DNA of 44,192 nucleotides from positions 1-44,192 of the forward strand of contig JAGASJ010000085.1 in assembly GCA_017621795.1 (NCBI GenBank), written 5' to 3'. Positions 1 to 8,979 of this stretch are shown in pieces; the stretch's first letter is position 1; every line of letters starts with the position of its first letter. The translations under genes were made by a program, and so were the position numbers. The notes under the pieces were generated by a model. The model saw nothing but the letters and a program-made list of their open reading frames with translations. It was not told where the DNA came from and searched no databases. This DNA comes from Oscillospiraceae bacterium (lineage in GTDB: Bacteria > Bacillota > Clostridia > Oscillospirales > Oscillospiraceae).

Positions 1-1
1 G

Positions 2-76
2 GCAGGTGCCTCTATCTGCCTTGTTTTGGCATTATTATTCGCGCTTACATTCTGTTTCAGAAAGGTGGCGCGATAA
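2..76 (+). CDS. C-terminal end of a membrane protein (partial, start outside window)
   Basis: An open frame enters from the left edge and stops with TAA at 74-76, directly next to the trmO ATG at 77. The 24 visible residues form a hydrophobic stretch (LVLALLFALTF) followed by a short basic tail (FRKVAR), as expected for the last membrane helix of an integral membrane protein. The stop/start contact suggests translational coupling and one transcript with trmO. The family cannot be told from this fragment. Confidence 0.55.
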   Translation, partial: AGASICLVLALLFALTFCFRKVAR

Positions 77-772
77 ATGGACGATATCAAAATGCACGTT
101 ATTGCAAGAATCCAAAACGATTTTAAGGGAAAATTCGGTATACCACGGCAAAGCGGCCTTGTGGACGAAATGATCTCCACTATTATTTTTGAGCCGGAGT
201 ACCGGGTAGATGATGCACTGCGGGGATTGGAAGACTTTTCTCATCTGTGGATCATTTGGCAGTTTTCTCAGGCAGTACGTCCGGACTGGTCTCCCACTGT
301 TAGACCTCCCCGCCTGGGAGGAAATACACGCCTTGGTGTATTTGCAACCCGATCCCCGTTTCGTCCCAACGAAATTGGATTATCCAGCGTGCATATTGTT
401 GGCCTCGAAAAAACAAGTCAGTACGGAACTGTAATTTATGTTTCAGGTGCAGATCTGATGGACGGCACACCCATATTGGATATTAAGCCCTATATTCCCT
501 ACTGTGACTGTCACACAGATGCCACCGGAGGCTTTACAGACAGCGCTGATGACTTTATACTTCAGGTGTGCATTAGCGATGAAATGCGCCGTCAAATCCC
601 CGAAAATAAGCTTGAGGCGCTTGTCGGCGTTCTTTCACACGACCCGCGCCCCTCTTATCAGAAAGATTCTGACAGAATATACGGAATGGATTTTGCAAAT
701 CTAAATGTAAAATTCACAGTTGCAGGTAACACTTTAACAGTAATTGATATTCAAAAAAATGAGCCACAATAA
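77..772 (+). CDS. trmO: tRNA (N6-threonylcarbamoyladenosine-37) N6-methyltransferase TrmO (TsaA/YaeB family)
   Basis: 231 residues, the usual length for the TsaA/YaeB family. TrmO uses S-adenosylmethionine to methylate the t6A37 base next to the anticodon of some tRNAs. Family motifs are visible: PRQSGL near residue 24, SPFRPNEIGLS near 93-103, and DGTPILDIKPYIPY near 130-143, with a C-terminal SHDPRPSYQ segment. The start at 77 has an AAAGGTGG ribosome site 7-8 bases upstream and abuts the stop of the preceding membrane gene. The last codons overlap the 5' arm of a bidirectional terminator. The family is clear; the exact substrate tRNA is inferred from characterised TrmO proteins. Confidence 0.88.
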   Translation: MDDIKMHVIARIQNDFKGKFGIPRQSGLVDEMISTIIFEPEYRVDDALRGLEDFSHLWIIWQFSQAVRPDWSPTVRPPRLGGNTRLGVFATRSPFRPNEIGLSSVHIVGLEKTSQYGTVIYVSGADLMDGTPILDIKPYIPYCDCHTDATGGFTDSADDFILQVCISDEMRRQIPENKLEALVGVLSHDPRPSYQKDSDRIYGMDFANLNVKFTVAGNTLTVIDIQKNEPQ

Positions 773-797
773 GGGCTGTAGCCGCCCTTATTGTGGC
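763..797. terminator. Bidirectional terminator between trmO and yajC
   Basis: A perfect 14-base inverted repeat (GCCACAATAAGGGC at 763-776, loop TGTAGCC, partner at 784-797). A T-rich run follows on the plus strand, and on the minus strand a run of seven T follows. It ends both trmO and the queA-tgt-yajC unit. Confidence 0.88.
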
Positions 798-805
798 TTC
801 TTATA

Positions 806-1195
806 TTATTTCTCTTTATTCTTGTTCTTCTTTGCAGCCTTTGCCTTTGCGCGCTCTTCCGCAATGCGCTTCTTTTCGGCATTCGCTTTTTCCACTGCGG
901 TATCATTTGTAGACAGTGCCCACTTGCAGAACTCAATGCGAACCTGATCTGCACCGGTCTCGATCACAAACTTATCATCCTTAATGCTAACAATGGTGCC
1001 CACGATACCACCGATGGTGGTAATGCGATCGCCAACAGAAAGGTTCTTGCGCAATTGCTCAGCTTCCTTTTTGCGCTTGCTTTCGGGACGGATCATCAAA
1101 AAGTAAAAAATCAGAATAATGGGCAGGAACATCATCAGCATAGAGAGCAGTCCGCCGCCTGCAGGCTGGGTGCCACCTTCGGTTAAAAACATCAT
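806..1195 (-). CDS. yajC: Preprotein translocase accessory subunit YajC
   Basis: 129 residues. A Gly-rich N-terminus is followed by one membrane helix (about residues 17-35, LSMLMMFLPIILIFYFLMIRP), then a small cytoplasmic domain with the YajC signatures RPESKRKKEAEQL, LSVGDRITTIGGIVGTIVSI and DKFVIETG, and a highly basic, Ala/Lys-rich tail. YajC associates with SecDF-YidC at the Sec translocon. AGGAG at 1203-1207 lies 7 bases before the first of two ATG codons. It follows tgt, as in many bacteria, but a good promoter in the 68-base gap gives it its own start. Confidence 0.93.
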   Translation of the reverse strand: MMFLTEGGTQPAGGGLLSMLMMFLPIILIFYFLMIRPESKRKKEAEQLRKNLSVGDRITTIGGIVGTIVSIKDDKFVIETGADQVRIEFCKWALSTNDTAVEKANAEKKRIAEERAKAKAAKKNKNKEK

Positions 1196-1228
1196 AAATA
1201 AACTCCTTTTTCTTATGTTTACTCCGCT

Positions 1229-1256
1229 ATTATAACATTCATTTTATAAAAAGCAA
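1229..1256 (-). promoter_or_regulatory. Sigma-A promoter of yajC
   Basis: On the minus strand, TTGCTT (1256-1251), a 16-base spacer and a perfect TATAAT (1234-1229). It lies in the tgt-yajC gap. Confidence 0.75.
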
Positions 1257-1263
1257 GTAATAT

Positions 1264-2394
1264 TTAAATTCTGCGGCTTAACTTTTCAGAATATTCACTT
1301 CTGAACTGCTCAAAAGAGCCTTCATCCAGAGCATTACGAATTTTTTCCATCAATTTATTATAGAAATACAGATTGTGCATCACACACAGGCGCATAGCAA
1401 GCATTTCTTCTGCAACAAACAAATGGCGTATATATGCTCTGGAATATCTGCGGCACACAGGGCAATCGCAATGACTGTCAATGGGATTTAAATCTTTAGC
1501 ATACTTGGCGTTTTTCAGATTGATCGCGCCCTCCCAGGTAAACAGGCGGGCGTGCCGTGCATTTCGGGCAGGCATTACACAATCAAAAAAGTCTACGCCC
1601 CGCGCTACAGCCTCGATAATGTTTGTAGGCGTACCTACACCCATCAGATAGCGGGTCTTCTCCTTGGGCATATAAGATTCTACAGCCTCAATAATGTCGT
1701 ACATTTCCTCGGCAGTCTCGCCAACAGCCAATCCGCCGATCGCATAGCCCGGTAAATCCAAATCCGCAATGCGCTTCATGTGCTCTATGCGAATATCCTG
1801 ATAAGTACCGCCTTGATTGATGCCCCACAGCATTTGCTGAGGATTGACTGTGCCTTCAAGAGCATTCAGCCGTGCATTTTCCGCCTTGCACCGTACCAAC
1901 CAGCGATATGTCCGATCCACACTTTGCCGGACATAATCCCTGGGGGCAGGATTTTCAATACATTCATCAAACGCCATACAAATATCCGAGCCAAGATTAG
2001 ACTGGATCTGCATGCTCTCCTCAGGTCCCATAAAAATCTTATGTCCGTCAATGTGCGAGGCAAAGGTTACGCCTTCCTCTTTGATTTTACGCAAGGATGC
2101 AAGGGAAAAAACCTGAAATCCACCGGAATCCGTCAGAATCGGTCCGTCCCAGGTCATAAATTTGTGTAGACCTCCGCACTCCTTTACAAGCTCATCACCC
2201 GGTCTCAAATGCAGGTGATAAGTGTTTGAAAGCTCAACCTGGCAACCGATGTTTTTTAGATCCTCCGCGCTCAAAGCACCTTTTATCGCACCCTGCGTGC
2301 CCACATTCATAAATACAGGAGTTTGTACCGTTCCGTGAGCACAGGTAAACTCACCGCGACGGGCTTTCCCTTCTGTTTTCTTCAGTTCAAACAT
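1264..2394 (-). CDS. tgt: Queuine / preQ1 tRNA-guanine transglycosylase
   Basis: 376 residues, full length. Exchanges guanine-34 of GUN-anticodon tRNAs for preQ1, the key step of queuosine insertion. Visible motifs: DSGGFQVFSL near residue 90 (catalytic Asp), GGLAVGE near 220, the second catalytic region GVDFFDCVMPARNARHA near 267-283, and the zinc site CDCPVCRRYSRAYIRHL near 308-324 (three Cys, with a more distal His). GAGG lies 5 bases before the ATG. It is 7 bases downstream of queA, the next enzyme of the same pathway, so the two are co-transcribed. Confidence 0.97.
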   Translation of the reverse strand: MFELKKTEGKARRGEFTCAHGTVQTPVFMNVGTQGAIKGALSAEDLKNIGCQVELSNTYHLHLRPGDELVKECGGLHKFMTWDGPILTDSGGFQVFSLASLRKIKEEGVTFASHIDGHKIFMGPEESMQIQSNLGSDICMAFDECIENPAPRDYVRQSVDRTYRWLVRCKAENARLNALEGTVNPQQMLWGINQGGTYQDIRIEHMKRIADLDLPGYAIGGLAVGETAEEMYDIIEAVESYMPKEKTRYLMGVGTPTNIIEAVARGVDFFDCVMPARNARHARLFTWEGAINLKNAKYAKDLNPIDSHCDCPVCRRYSRAYIRHLFVAEEMLAMRLCVMHNLYFYNKLMEKIRNALDEGSFEQFRSEYSEKLSRRI

Positions 2395-2401
2395 AATTAC
2401 C

Positions 2402-3424
2402 TCACAAAATCGTCATTGCGTCACCAAAAGAGAAGAATCTGTATTGCTCTGTGACAGCCTCTTTATATGCGTTTAAAACATTTTCCCGTCCTGCAAAAGC
2501 AGAAACAAGCATTACCAGCGTACTTTCCGGCAGATGAAAATTTGTAATCAAACCATTCATCGCTCTAAAACGGTAACCGGGATAAATAAAAATATCAGTC
2601 CATTTTGAACCGGCCTCAAAAAAGCCGTTATCCAGCACCAGCGATTCCAGGGTTCTGCAGGAGGTCGTGCCCACACAAATGATCCGACCACCGTTTTTCC
2701 TCGTTTCGTTCAGAATATTCGCTGTCTCCTGACTGATCATACACAGCTCACTGTGCATGTGATGCTGGGAAATCTCTTCCGCTTTAACAGGTCTAAAGGT
2801 CCCAAGCCCCACATGCAATGTTACAAAAGCGGTCTTAACACCTTTTTGACGAATGCTTTCCAGCAAGGCATTTGTAAAATGCAAGCCAGCAGTGGGGGCA
2901 GCAGCGGAGCCAACTTCCTTGGAATAAACTGTTTGATAACGTTCCTGGTCTTGCAGTTCGGCTTTAATATAAGGGGGCAAGGGCATTTTCCCAAGGCGCT
3001 CAAGAACCTCCAGGAAAATACCTTCATAATCAAACTGAACAACTCTGTTGCCATCTTCCCGAACATCCGTTACCGTAGCGGTCAATTCCCCATCACCAAA
3101 GATGATCTGCTGACCGACCAAACACTTTCTGCCGGGCTTTGCAAGACACTCCCATTGCTTATTGCCCAAATCCCGCAACAACAGAAGCTCCACCGCACCG
3201 CCTGTAGGACGATGTCCCAAAAGTCTTGCAGGCAGCACACGGGAGTCATTCATAACAAGGCAATCACCGGGCTTTAAATATTCAATAATGTCGTAAAAAT
3301 GTCTATGTGTAACTGCACCGGTTTTACGATCAAGCACCATCAGTCTGGAGCAGTCGCGCTGCTGCAGTGGCGTCTGTGCAATCAATTCCTCCGGCAAATC
3401 GTAGTAAAAATCACTGGTTTTCAA
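2402..3424 (-). CDS. queA: S-adenosylmethionine:tRNA ribosyltransferase-isomerase QueA
   Basis: 340 residues. Transfers and rearranges the ribosyl part of S-adenosylmethionine onto preQ1-tRNA, giving epoxyqueuosine. The N-terminus ([26 protein letters not shown]), [22 protein letters not shown] and the C-terminal [15 protein letters not shown] are QueA hallmarks. The start codon is TTG (3424-3422), fixed by a perfect AGGAGG at 3437-3432 with a 7-base gap. It heads the queA-tgt operon from its own promoter. Confidence 0.96.
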   Translation of the reverse strand: MKTSDFYYDLPEELIAQTPLQQRDCSRLMVLDRKTGAVTHRHFYDIIEYLKPGDCLVMNDSRVLPARLLGHRPTGGAVELLLLRDLGNKQWECLAKPGRKCLVGQQIIFGDGELTATVTDVREDGNRVVQFDYEGIFLEVLERLGKMPLPPYIKAELQDQERYQTVYSKEVGSAAAPTAGLHFTNALLESIRQKGVKTAFVTLHVGLGTFRPVKAEEISQHHMHSELCMISQETANILNETRKNGGRIICVGTTSCRTLESLVLDNGFFEAGSKWTDIFIYPGYRFRAMNGLITNFHLPESTLVMLVSAFAGRENVLNAYKEAVTEQYRFFSFGDAMTIL

Positions 3425-3459
3425 GGATTCTCCTCCTAATGATACAGCATATCCAATAC

Positions 3460-3488
3460 AGTATAGACGATTTTAAGCCAATTTGCAA
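3460..3488 (-). promoter_or_regulatory. Sigma-A promoter of queA-tgt
   Basis: Minus strand TTGCAA (3488-3483), 17-base spacer, TATACT (3465-3460). It lies in the 110-base gap divergent from dapA. No equally good promoter for dapA was found there. Confidence 0.8.
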
Positions 3489-3534
3489 CACATAATTATC
3501 ATCTCAGGCATAGAATGTCACGGAGGTCGAGAAT

Positions 3535-4404
3535 ATGACGAAACCACTTTTTACCGGAGTATGTACTGCGTTGGTTACACCCTTTTTAGACGAAAAAGTA
3601 AATTATCCGATGCTGAAAGCACTGTTGAAACGACAGATAGAAGCAGGAATAAAAAGTGTCGTTGTTGCAGGCACAACAGGTGAATCGCCAACCCTTTCAG
3701 ACCAGGAAAAAATAAATATGATTCGATGCTGTAAAGCGCAAGCCGGGCAAGACTGTCTTATTATAGCAGGCACAGGCTCAAATTCTACGAAACACACCGT
3801 CGAATTAAGTAAGCAGGCTGCGGATGCCGGTGCAGATGCACTGTTGATTGTTTCTCCCTATTACAACAAAGCAAATTCAGATGGTTTATTTGCTCATTAT
3901 GTAACGGTAGCACATAGCGTTTCCATACCCATAATACTGTACAACGTCCCTTCACGAACAGGCGTAGACATTCCCGTATCTGTGTATAAAAGGCTTAGTC
4001 GAATTCCCAACATTGTTGGGGTGAAAGAAGCATCGGGAGAAATCAGCAAGATCACAAGGATCAAAAATGCCTGTCCCAACGACTTTCAGGTCTGGACCGG
4101 AAACGACGATATGACCGTCGCTTCCATGGCGTTAGGTGCATCAGGTGTTATTTCAGTAGCATCAAACATTTGCCCTGAGCAAATGGAGGCAATGGCATCT
4201 GCGGCTTTAAATGACGATTTTGAGACCGCATCGCAGGTTCAAAGAATTTTACAACCGTTAATTGACTTGCTTTTTTCTGAAACAAATCCAATTCCGGTTA
4301 AGGAAGCAATGAAATGTATTGGTTATGATTGCGGCGGCTATCGATTGCCGCTGTGTAATCCCTCAAAGGAAAACATCCAACGGATAAAGCAATTCTTCTC
4401 ATAA
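3535..4404 (+). CDS. dapA: 4-hydroxy-tetrahydrodipicolinate synthase
   Basis: 289 residues, the normal length. Condenses pyruvate with aspartate semialdehyde, the first committed step to diaminopimelate and lysine. Visible: GTTGESPTLS near residue 45 (substrate loop), YYNKANSDGL near 110, YNVPSRTGVDIP near 136-147, and GVKEASGE near 162 with the Schiff-base Lys. GGAGG at 3522-3526 precedes the ATG by 8 bases. It stands alone between divergent queA and convergent tyrS. The 110-base upstream gap is too short for a lysine riboswitch and I see none. Confidence 0.96.
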   Translation: MTKPLFTGVCTALVTPFLDEKVNYPMLKALLKRQIEAGIKSVVVAGTTGESPTLSDQEKINMIRCCKAQAGQDCLIIAGTGSNSTKHTVELSKQAADAGADALLIVSPYYNKANSDGLFAHYVTVAHSVSIPIILYNVPSRTGVDIPVSVYKRLSRIPNIVGVKEASGEISKITRIKNACPNDFQVWTGNDDMTVASMALGASGVISVASNICPEQMEAMASAALNDDFETASQVQRILQPLIDLLFSETNPIPVKEAMKCIGYDCGGYRLPLCNPSKENIQRIKQFFS

Positions 4405-4407
4405 AAA

Positions 4408-4438
4408 TTCGGCACAGAGTGATAAACCCTGTGCCGAA
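4408..4438. terminator. Bidirectional terminator between dapA and tyrS
   Basis: Inverted repeat TTCGGCACAG (4408-4417) / CTGTGCCGAA (4429-4438) with an 11-base loop. On the minus strand it is followed by TTTTTATG, serving tyrS; on the plus strand by ATATTT, serving dapA. Confidence 0.8.
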
Positions 4439-4442
4439 ATAT

Positions 4443-5663
4443 TTACGCCAATACAGCCTTGTGGAAAACCTTCTTGCCCTTGCGGATCTTTACACCATCT
4501 TTAAGCATCTGCTCAGTAACGGTAAAGGTATGATCGGCTACCTTCTCATCATTAACGAAGACGCCGCCCTGTTGTACCAAGCGTCTTGCTTCACCATTGG
4601 AAGCGGCCAGTTTGCAGGCGACCATCAGATTCAAAATACCAATCTTGCCATCTACGAGCTGCTCTGCAGAGATATCGGTAGAAGGCATATCTGCGGCATC
4701 ACCGCCAACGAATAATGCCTTGGCAGAAGCCTGCGCCTTTTGTGCCTCTTCCTCACCGTGAACAAGCTTTGTCAGCTCAAAGGCCAATATTTCTTTGGCA
4801 GTATTGAGCTGTGCGTCCTTCCACGAGTCCATCTCGTTGATCTGCTCCAGGGGCAGGAAGGTCAACATCCGGATGCACTTGAGCACATCGGAATCTTCAA
4901 CATTGCGCCAGTACTGGTAAAACTCGAAAGGTGTTGTTTTTTGGGGATCAAGCCAAACAGCGCCCTTAGCGGTTTTGCCCATCTTCTTGCCTTCAGAATT
5001 CAGAAGCAGTGTAATCGTCATTGCGTGGGCATCCTTACCAAGCTTCTTGCGAATCAATTCTGTGCCGCCCAGCATATTGCTCCACTGATCGTTGCCGCCG
5101 AACTGCATATTACATCCATAATTCTGGTACAGATGATAAAAATCGTAAGACTGCATGATCATATAGTTGAATTCCAGGAAGGATAGTCCCTTTTCCATTC
5201 TCTGCTTATAGCATTCTGCCCGAAGCATATTATTAACAGAGAAGCAAGCGCCTACTTCACGAAGCACATCCACATAGTTCAGCCCCAAAAGCCAATCGGC
5301 ATTATTGACCATCTGCGCTTTTCCCTCACCAAACTCAATAAAGCGCTCCATTTGCTTTTTAAAGCAGGCGCAGTTATGGGCAATGGTTTCTGTGGTCATC
5401 ATAGAACGCATATCCGTGCGTCCCGAGGGGTCACCGATCATTGCTGTGCCGCCGCCAATCAACGCAATAGGCTTGTTGCCGGCCATCTGCAGACGCTTCA
5501 TCAGGCAAAGTGCCATAAAGTGCCCAACGTGCAGAGAATCAGCGGTGGGATCAAAGCCAATGTAAAATGTGGCCTTGCCGTTATCGATCATTTCACGAAT
5601 TTCATCCTCATTGGTAACCTGGGCAATCAGTCCACGGGCAACCAGTTCATCATACAGTTTCAT
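4443..5663 (-). CDS. tyrS: Tyrosyl-tRNA synthetase
   Basis: 406 residues. Charges tRNA-Tyr. The class I HIGH motif reads HVGH (in DPTADSLHVGHF), the KMSKS loop reads KMGKT, and a C-terminal S4 RNA-binding domain (ARRLVQQGGVFVNDEKV) is present. The start at 5663 (MKLYDELVARG) is chosen because GGAGG lies 6-7 bases upstream. A longer in-frame opening begins at 5738, but it lies inside the T-box antiterminator/terminator and would not be translated. The gene is controlled by the T-box leader just upstream. Confidence 0.97.
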   Translation of the reverse strand: MKLYDELVARGLIAQVTNEDEIREMIDNGKATFYIGFDPTADSLHVGHFMALCLMKRLQMAGNKPIALIGGGTAMIGDPSGRTDMRSMMTTETIAHNCACFKKQMERFIEFGEGKAQMVNNADWLLGLNYVDVLREVGACFSVNNMLRAECYKQRMEKGLSFLEFNYMIMQSYDFYHLYQNYGCNMQFGGNDQWSNMLGGTELIRKKLGKDAHAMTITLLLNSEGKKMGKTAKGAVWLDPQKTTPFEFYQYWRNVEDSDVLKCIRMLTFLPLEQINEMDSWKDAQLNTAKEILAFELTKLVHGEEEAQKAQASAKALFVGGDAADMPSTDISAEQLVDGKIGILNLMVACKLAASNGEARRLVQQGGVFVNDEKVADHTFTVTEQMLKDGVKIRKGKKVFHKAVLA

Positions 5664-5676
5664 CTTTTTTCCTCCA

Positions 5677-5940
5677 AAATTAAAAATAACGTCCTCTGCC
5701 GTAAGACAGAGGACGCAGTAAGCGTGGTACCACCTCAAGTTCAGCCTTGCCTCACGACAAAGCCCTTTGTGTGTTTAAAACACAGCACGTTATCGGATGC
5801 AAGCCGTCTCCCCCTACTGTTTTCAGGCGAGCCACTCCGGGATGTATTTGGGTATGCTCCACGCTGTTTTGCACCAACCAACAGCTCTCTGTAATGGTTT
5901 GCAATACCTACTTCTTCCCATCAATGTGTTCTATATTTCT
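5677..5940 (-). promoter_or_regulatory. Tyrosine T-box leader of tyrS
   Basis: About 260 bases of untranslated leader. The conserved T-box element GGTGGTACCACG is at 5734-5723 on the minus strand. It is followed by an intrinsic terminator: GTCCTCTG arms at 5714-5707 and 5698-5691, then a T-rich run. Upstream, an AGAGAGCTG-type segment and a stem I region are visible. The likely specifier is UAC (5846-5844), in the context AAAUACAUC before CGGAGUGG, which codes for Tyr and agrees with the gene. In known T-boxes, uncharged tRNA pairs with the specifier and the T-box bulge and allows read-through. The 5' end is inferred from the promoter. Confidence 0.95.
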
Positions 5941-5945
5941 TATGT

Positions 5946-5974
5946 ATCCTAACAAAAGAAGTGGGATTTGTCAA
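5946..5974 (-). promoter_or_regulatory. Sigma-A promoter of the tyrS T-box transcript, overlapping the end of recN
   Basis: Minus strand TTGACA (5974-5969), 17-base spacer, TAGGAT (5951-5946). The -35 box overlaps the recN stop codon (5973-5971). Confidence 0.85.
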
Positions 5975-7626
5975 GTGGCGGCAAGCAGCATTTCTTCCGC
6001 ACTGCGCAGTGTGGTTTCCGTAATATTCGCCCCGCCGATGATTCGAGCCACTTCCCTTTTTCTGCCCTCCAGGTCCAGAGGGGTCACTGTGGTATAGGTT
6101 CTTCCCTGCCGTTCTTCCTTCGAGATGAGCAAATGTGTATCGCCCATAGCCGCAAGCTGGGGTAAGTGGGTAACGCAAAGCACCTGCTTGTTCTTTGCCA
6201 CACTGCGCAACTTTTCTGCAACCTTCTGTGCGGCACGGCCGGAAACACCGGTATCCACCTCATCAAAAATCAGTGTATTGATTTGATCCTGCTCTGCAAG
6301 AACATTCTTCATTGCCAGCATAATTCGCGCCAATTCGCCACCGGATGCCACCTTGCTCATAGGTTTCAGTGCCTCTCCGGCATTGGCTGACATATAAAAT
6401 ACCACCTGATCCATACCGATGGCAGACAATTCTGTCTCCGTAAAAGCACAGGAAAACTGAACCTTGGGCATATCCAATGCAGATAGCTCTTCAAGAATCT
6501 TCTGGGATAGCAAACGGGCTGCATTCTGTCTGCTCTTGCGAAGCAACAACGCCGCCGACGTTGCTTCCTGCTCTGCTTTATGGCATTTATTTTTCAGGCG
6601 TTCGATGTGTTCATCGGCAAACTCGATCTCATCAAGCTCCTGTTTTGCCCGTTCTAAATAGTCCAAAATATCCGCACAGGTTGCGCCATATTTTTTACGC
6701 AAGCGGTGAATAACATCCAACCGTGCCTCAATACTTTCAAGCTCATCAGCAGAATAGGAAAGCTCATCTCTTGCCTCACGGACTTCCTCGGCCAGATACT
6801 GAACCTGATACATCAGGTCTGCAATTCGTTCGTGAATGCCATTATAGCTCTCCGTAAAACGCTGTAATCTGGAAATTTCTCGTTCCGCCTGCTGTAATAA
6901 AGCTGCCGCACCATCTGAGTCATCAGAGCCGTATAAGCACTCCACCGCAGTATAGATGCCATCACTGATCTTTTCTGCATTTTGCAGAAGCTTTCTGCGT
7001 TCCTCCAGGGCGGTATCCTCCCCCACCTTCAAATCGGCTTTTTCGATCTCGTCGATCTGGTAGCGAAGTGTTTCCATACGGCGAAGCTTTTCGCCTTCGT
7101 CCATGGTTTTGCGCTTAATTTCCTGCCTTAATTGAGACAGTATGTTGTACTTTTCACTGTAGTCTTCCCGCAGGGACTGATTATCGGCATAAGCATCCAG
7201 ATACATCAGATGGTTTTCTTCATTAAATAAGGCGGCAGAATCGTGCTGACCGTGAATGTTGATCAGCTGAATGCCCAGCTGTCGAAGCATTGTAACATTG
7301 ATCGCTGTTCCGTTCACCTTGCAGATATTGCGTCCGTCAAGATAAATTTCACGGACGATGACTGTTTCCGGATCATAGGGCACATTATTGTCCTCAAACC
7401 AGGAAAACATCGGCACGTCAGTAAATACCGCCCGTACAGAAGCCTTATCTGCGCCTGTGCGGATCATATCCCGGTATGCCCGTTCCCCGATGATGGCCGA
7501 TATGCCATCTATGACAATGGATTTACCTGCACCTGTCTCACCGGTTAAAATATTAAAGCCTTTATGAAATGTGATGTCAGCACATTCAATGACCGCAATA
7601 TTTTCTATATGCAGAAGGCTCAACAT
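5971..7626 (-). CDS. recN: DNA repair protein RecN (SMC-like ATPase)
   Basis: 551 residues. RecN tethers DNA ends during double-strand-break repair. Walker A GETGAGKSI is near residue 30, followed by a long coiled-coil middle (about 150-360). The C-terminal head has a signature SGGELARIMLAMK (near 426) and Walker B LIFDEVDTGVSG. The start at 7626 is preferred over an ATG six bases upstream because GGGAG is then 9 bases away instead of 3. It is the last gene of the OLE-dxs-tlyA-nadK-argR-recN operon. No terminator follows before the tyrS promoter. Confidence 0.96.
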   Translation of the reverse strand: MLSLLHIENIAVIECADITFHKGFNILTGETGAGKSIVIDGISAIIGERAYRDMIRTGADKASVRAVFTDVPMFSWFEDNNVPYDPETVIVREIYLDGRNICKVNGTAINVTMLRQLGIQLINIHGQHDSAALFNEENHLMYLDAYADNQSLREDYSEKYNILSQLRQEIKRKTMDEGEKLRRMETLRYQIDEIEKADLKVGEDTALEERRKLLQNAEKISDGIYTAVECLYGSDDSDGAAALLQQAEREISRLQRFTESYNGIHERIADLMYQVQYLAEEVREARDELSYSADELESIEARLDVIHRLRKKYGATCADILDYLERAKQELDEIEFADEHIERLKNKCHKAEQEATSAALLLRKSRQNAARLLSQKILEELSALDMPKVQFSCAFTETELSAIGMDQVVFYMSANAGEALKPMSKVASGGELARIMLAMKNVLAEQDQINTLIFDEVDTGVSGRAAQKVAEKLRSVAKNKQVLCVTHLPQLAAMGDTHLLISKEERQGRTYTTVTPLDLEGRKREVARIIGGANITETTLRSAEEMLLAAT

Positions 7627-7645
7627 CAGCATTCACTCCCTTTTA

Positions 7646-8101
7646 TCATTTAAGCAGGTTTTTTATTTCACCGTAAAAAGCGGCGGCAGAATTATTATCA
7701 CGCATAATTATAACCAGGGTGTCATCTCCTGCCAACGTACCAACAACGGTGCTCAGACTCATCGCATCGATTGCAGAGCCGGCAGCAGAAGCAAGTGCAG
7801 GCAATGTATGCACGACCACAATATTCTGCGCATAATCCACTTTCACAACACATTCTCTGAAAATGGTATTCAAACGTCCAACAAAGCTTCGCTCAATTTC
7901 GTTCGTAGCTGCCGCCGCATAACGGTATGTGCCAAAGCTGGTTAGCTCCTTAACGATTCTTAGCTCCTTAATATCCCGGGAAATCGTTGCCTGCGTACCA
8001 CGAAACCCTTCCTGCTGCAAGGCTTCCAACAGTTGTTCCTGCGTCTCCACATTTTTTGCGGATATGATCTCCATGATCTTTGCCTGTCTTTGACTCTTCA
8101 T
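7646..8101 (-). CDS. argR: Arginine repressor ArgR/AhrC
   Basis: 151 residues. Arginine-responsive hexameric regulator of arginine genes. An N-terminal winged helix (RQAKIMEII, GTQATISRDIKELRIVK) carries the DNA-binding Ser-Arg pair; the C-terminal domain has GTLAGDDTLVIIMRDN, the arginine-binding and oligomerisation region. The start at 8101 has GAGG 8 bases upstream and gives the usual family length. A start 18 bases earlier would overlap nadK and lacks a ribosome site. Its place between nadK and recN is typical of Firmicutes and does not reflect a function in repair. Confidence 0.95.
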   Translation of the reverse strand: MKSQRQAKIMEIISAKNVETQEQLLEALQQEGFRGTQATISRDIKELRIVKELTSFGTYRYAAAATNEIERSFVGRLNTIFRECVVKVDYAQNIVVVHTLPALASAAGSAIDAMSLSTVVGTLAGDDTLVIIMRDNNSAAAFYGEIKNLLK

Positions 8102-8111
8102 ATATGAACCC

Positions 8112-8975
8112 TCAGCCATTCTTAAATTTCATATTAACCACATCGTAAAAGCTTCTGGATTTCAAACGCACCAATTTCGTAGTTAAATTGGACTTTTTGA
8201 TCTCCACGCTGTCTCCCATATTGATCTTTACAGCCTTGCCGCCATCAACGGATAAAAATGCACTTCGGCGGGCATTATGGGTAAGCGCAACAGAGATTAC
8301 TCGCTTATCAGATGTAACAATACAGCGGCTTTGCATATCGTGCGCGCACACAGGTGTTACTAAAATACTATGTGCTTCCGGTTCAATAATCGGGCCACCG
8401 GCAGACAGACTGTAAGCAGTAGAGCCGGTGGGTGTAGCAACAATCACCCCATCACCGCCACATTCCATAACCTGTACGCCGTCACATTTGACACGAAGAT
8501 GAACGATCCGCGCAACCGCCCCCTTTGTAATAACCGCGTCGTTTAAACAAATATCATGGTAAATAATACTGCGATCACGATAAACCGTAATATCCAGCAT
8601 CATCCGTTCATCTATGGTATAATCGTCCTTTGCGATACGGGCAAGCTGTTGCAGCTCAGCGCTCTCCAGCTCAGCCATAAACCCCATTGTTCCGATATTG
8701 ACACCCAGAATAGGCAAGCCGTACCTTGTAGCGGTTTTCCCCATATGCAAAATAGTGCCGTCACCACCGAAGCATATAATCATAGATGCTGAGGGCAGTT
8801 CTCTTTCCAATTTGGAAAAAAACAAATCTTTTGGTAATTCGTATGCTCTGTCAACCTCGAAAGGAAGGCACAATTTAACATCTAATCCGGCCTCTATAAG
8901 AATTTTGCGCGCTTCACGAACAGCATTAAAATTCTTGTCACGGTATGGATTCGGTGTGAGAATTATCTTTTTCAT
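8112..8975 (-). CDS. nadK: NAD kinase
   Basis: 287 residues. Phosphorylates NAD to NADP. The GGDG motif (FGGDGTILH, near residue 69), the N-D motif (LNDAVITKG near 143) and the Gly-rich TPTGSTAYSLSAGGPI (near 181) are complete. It starts 4 bases after the tlyA stop, with a GGGGTGA-type ribosome site, so it is co-transcribed and probably coupled. Confidence 0.96.
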   Translation of the reverse strand: MKKIILTPNPYRDKNFNAVREARKILIEAGLDVKLCLPFEVDRAYELPKDLFFSKLERELPSASMIICFGGDGTILHMGKTATRYGLPILGVNIGTMGFMAELESAELQQLARIAKDDYTIDERMMLDITVYRDRSIIYHDICLNDAVITKGAVARIVHLRVKCDGVQVMECGGDGVIVATPTGSTAYSLSAGGPIIEPEAHSILVTPVCAHDMQSRCIVTSDKRVISVALTHNARRSAFLSVDGGKAVKINMGDSVEIKKSNLTTKLVRLKSRSFYDVVNMKFKNG

Positions 8976-8979
8976 AGAG

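Noticed and set aside
3425-3534. Possible lysine riboswitch before dapA
   Set aside because: Only 110 bases are available, part of them the divergent queA promoter and ribosome sites; lysine riboswitches need more and no terminator hairpin is present.
5664-5894. Upstream extension of tyrS to 5738 and an antisense 180-codon frame over the same region
   Set aside because: Both lie across the T-box antiterminator and terminator; the tyrS ribosome site fixes the start at 5663.
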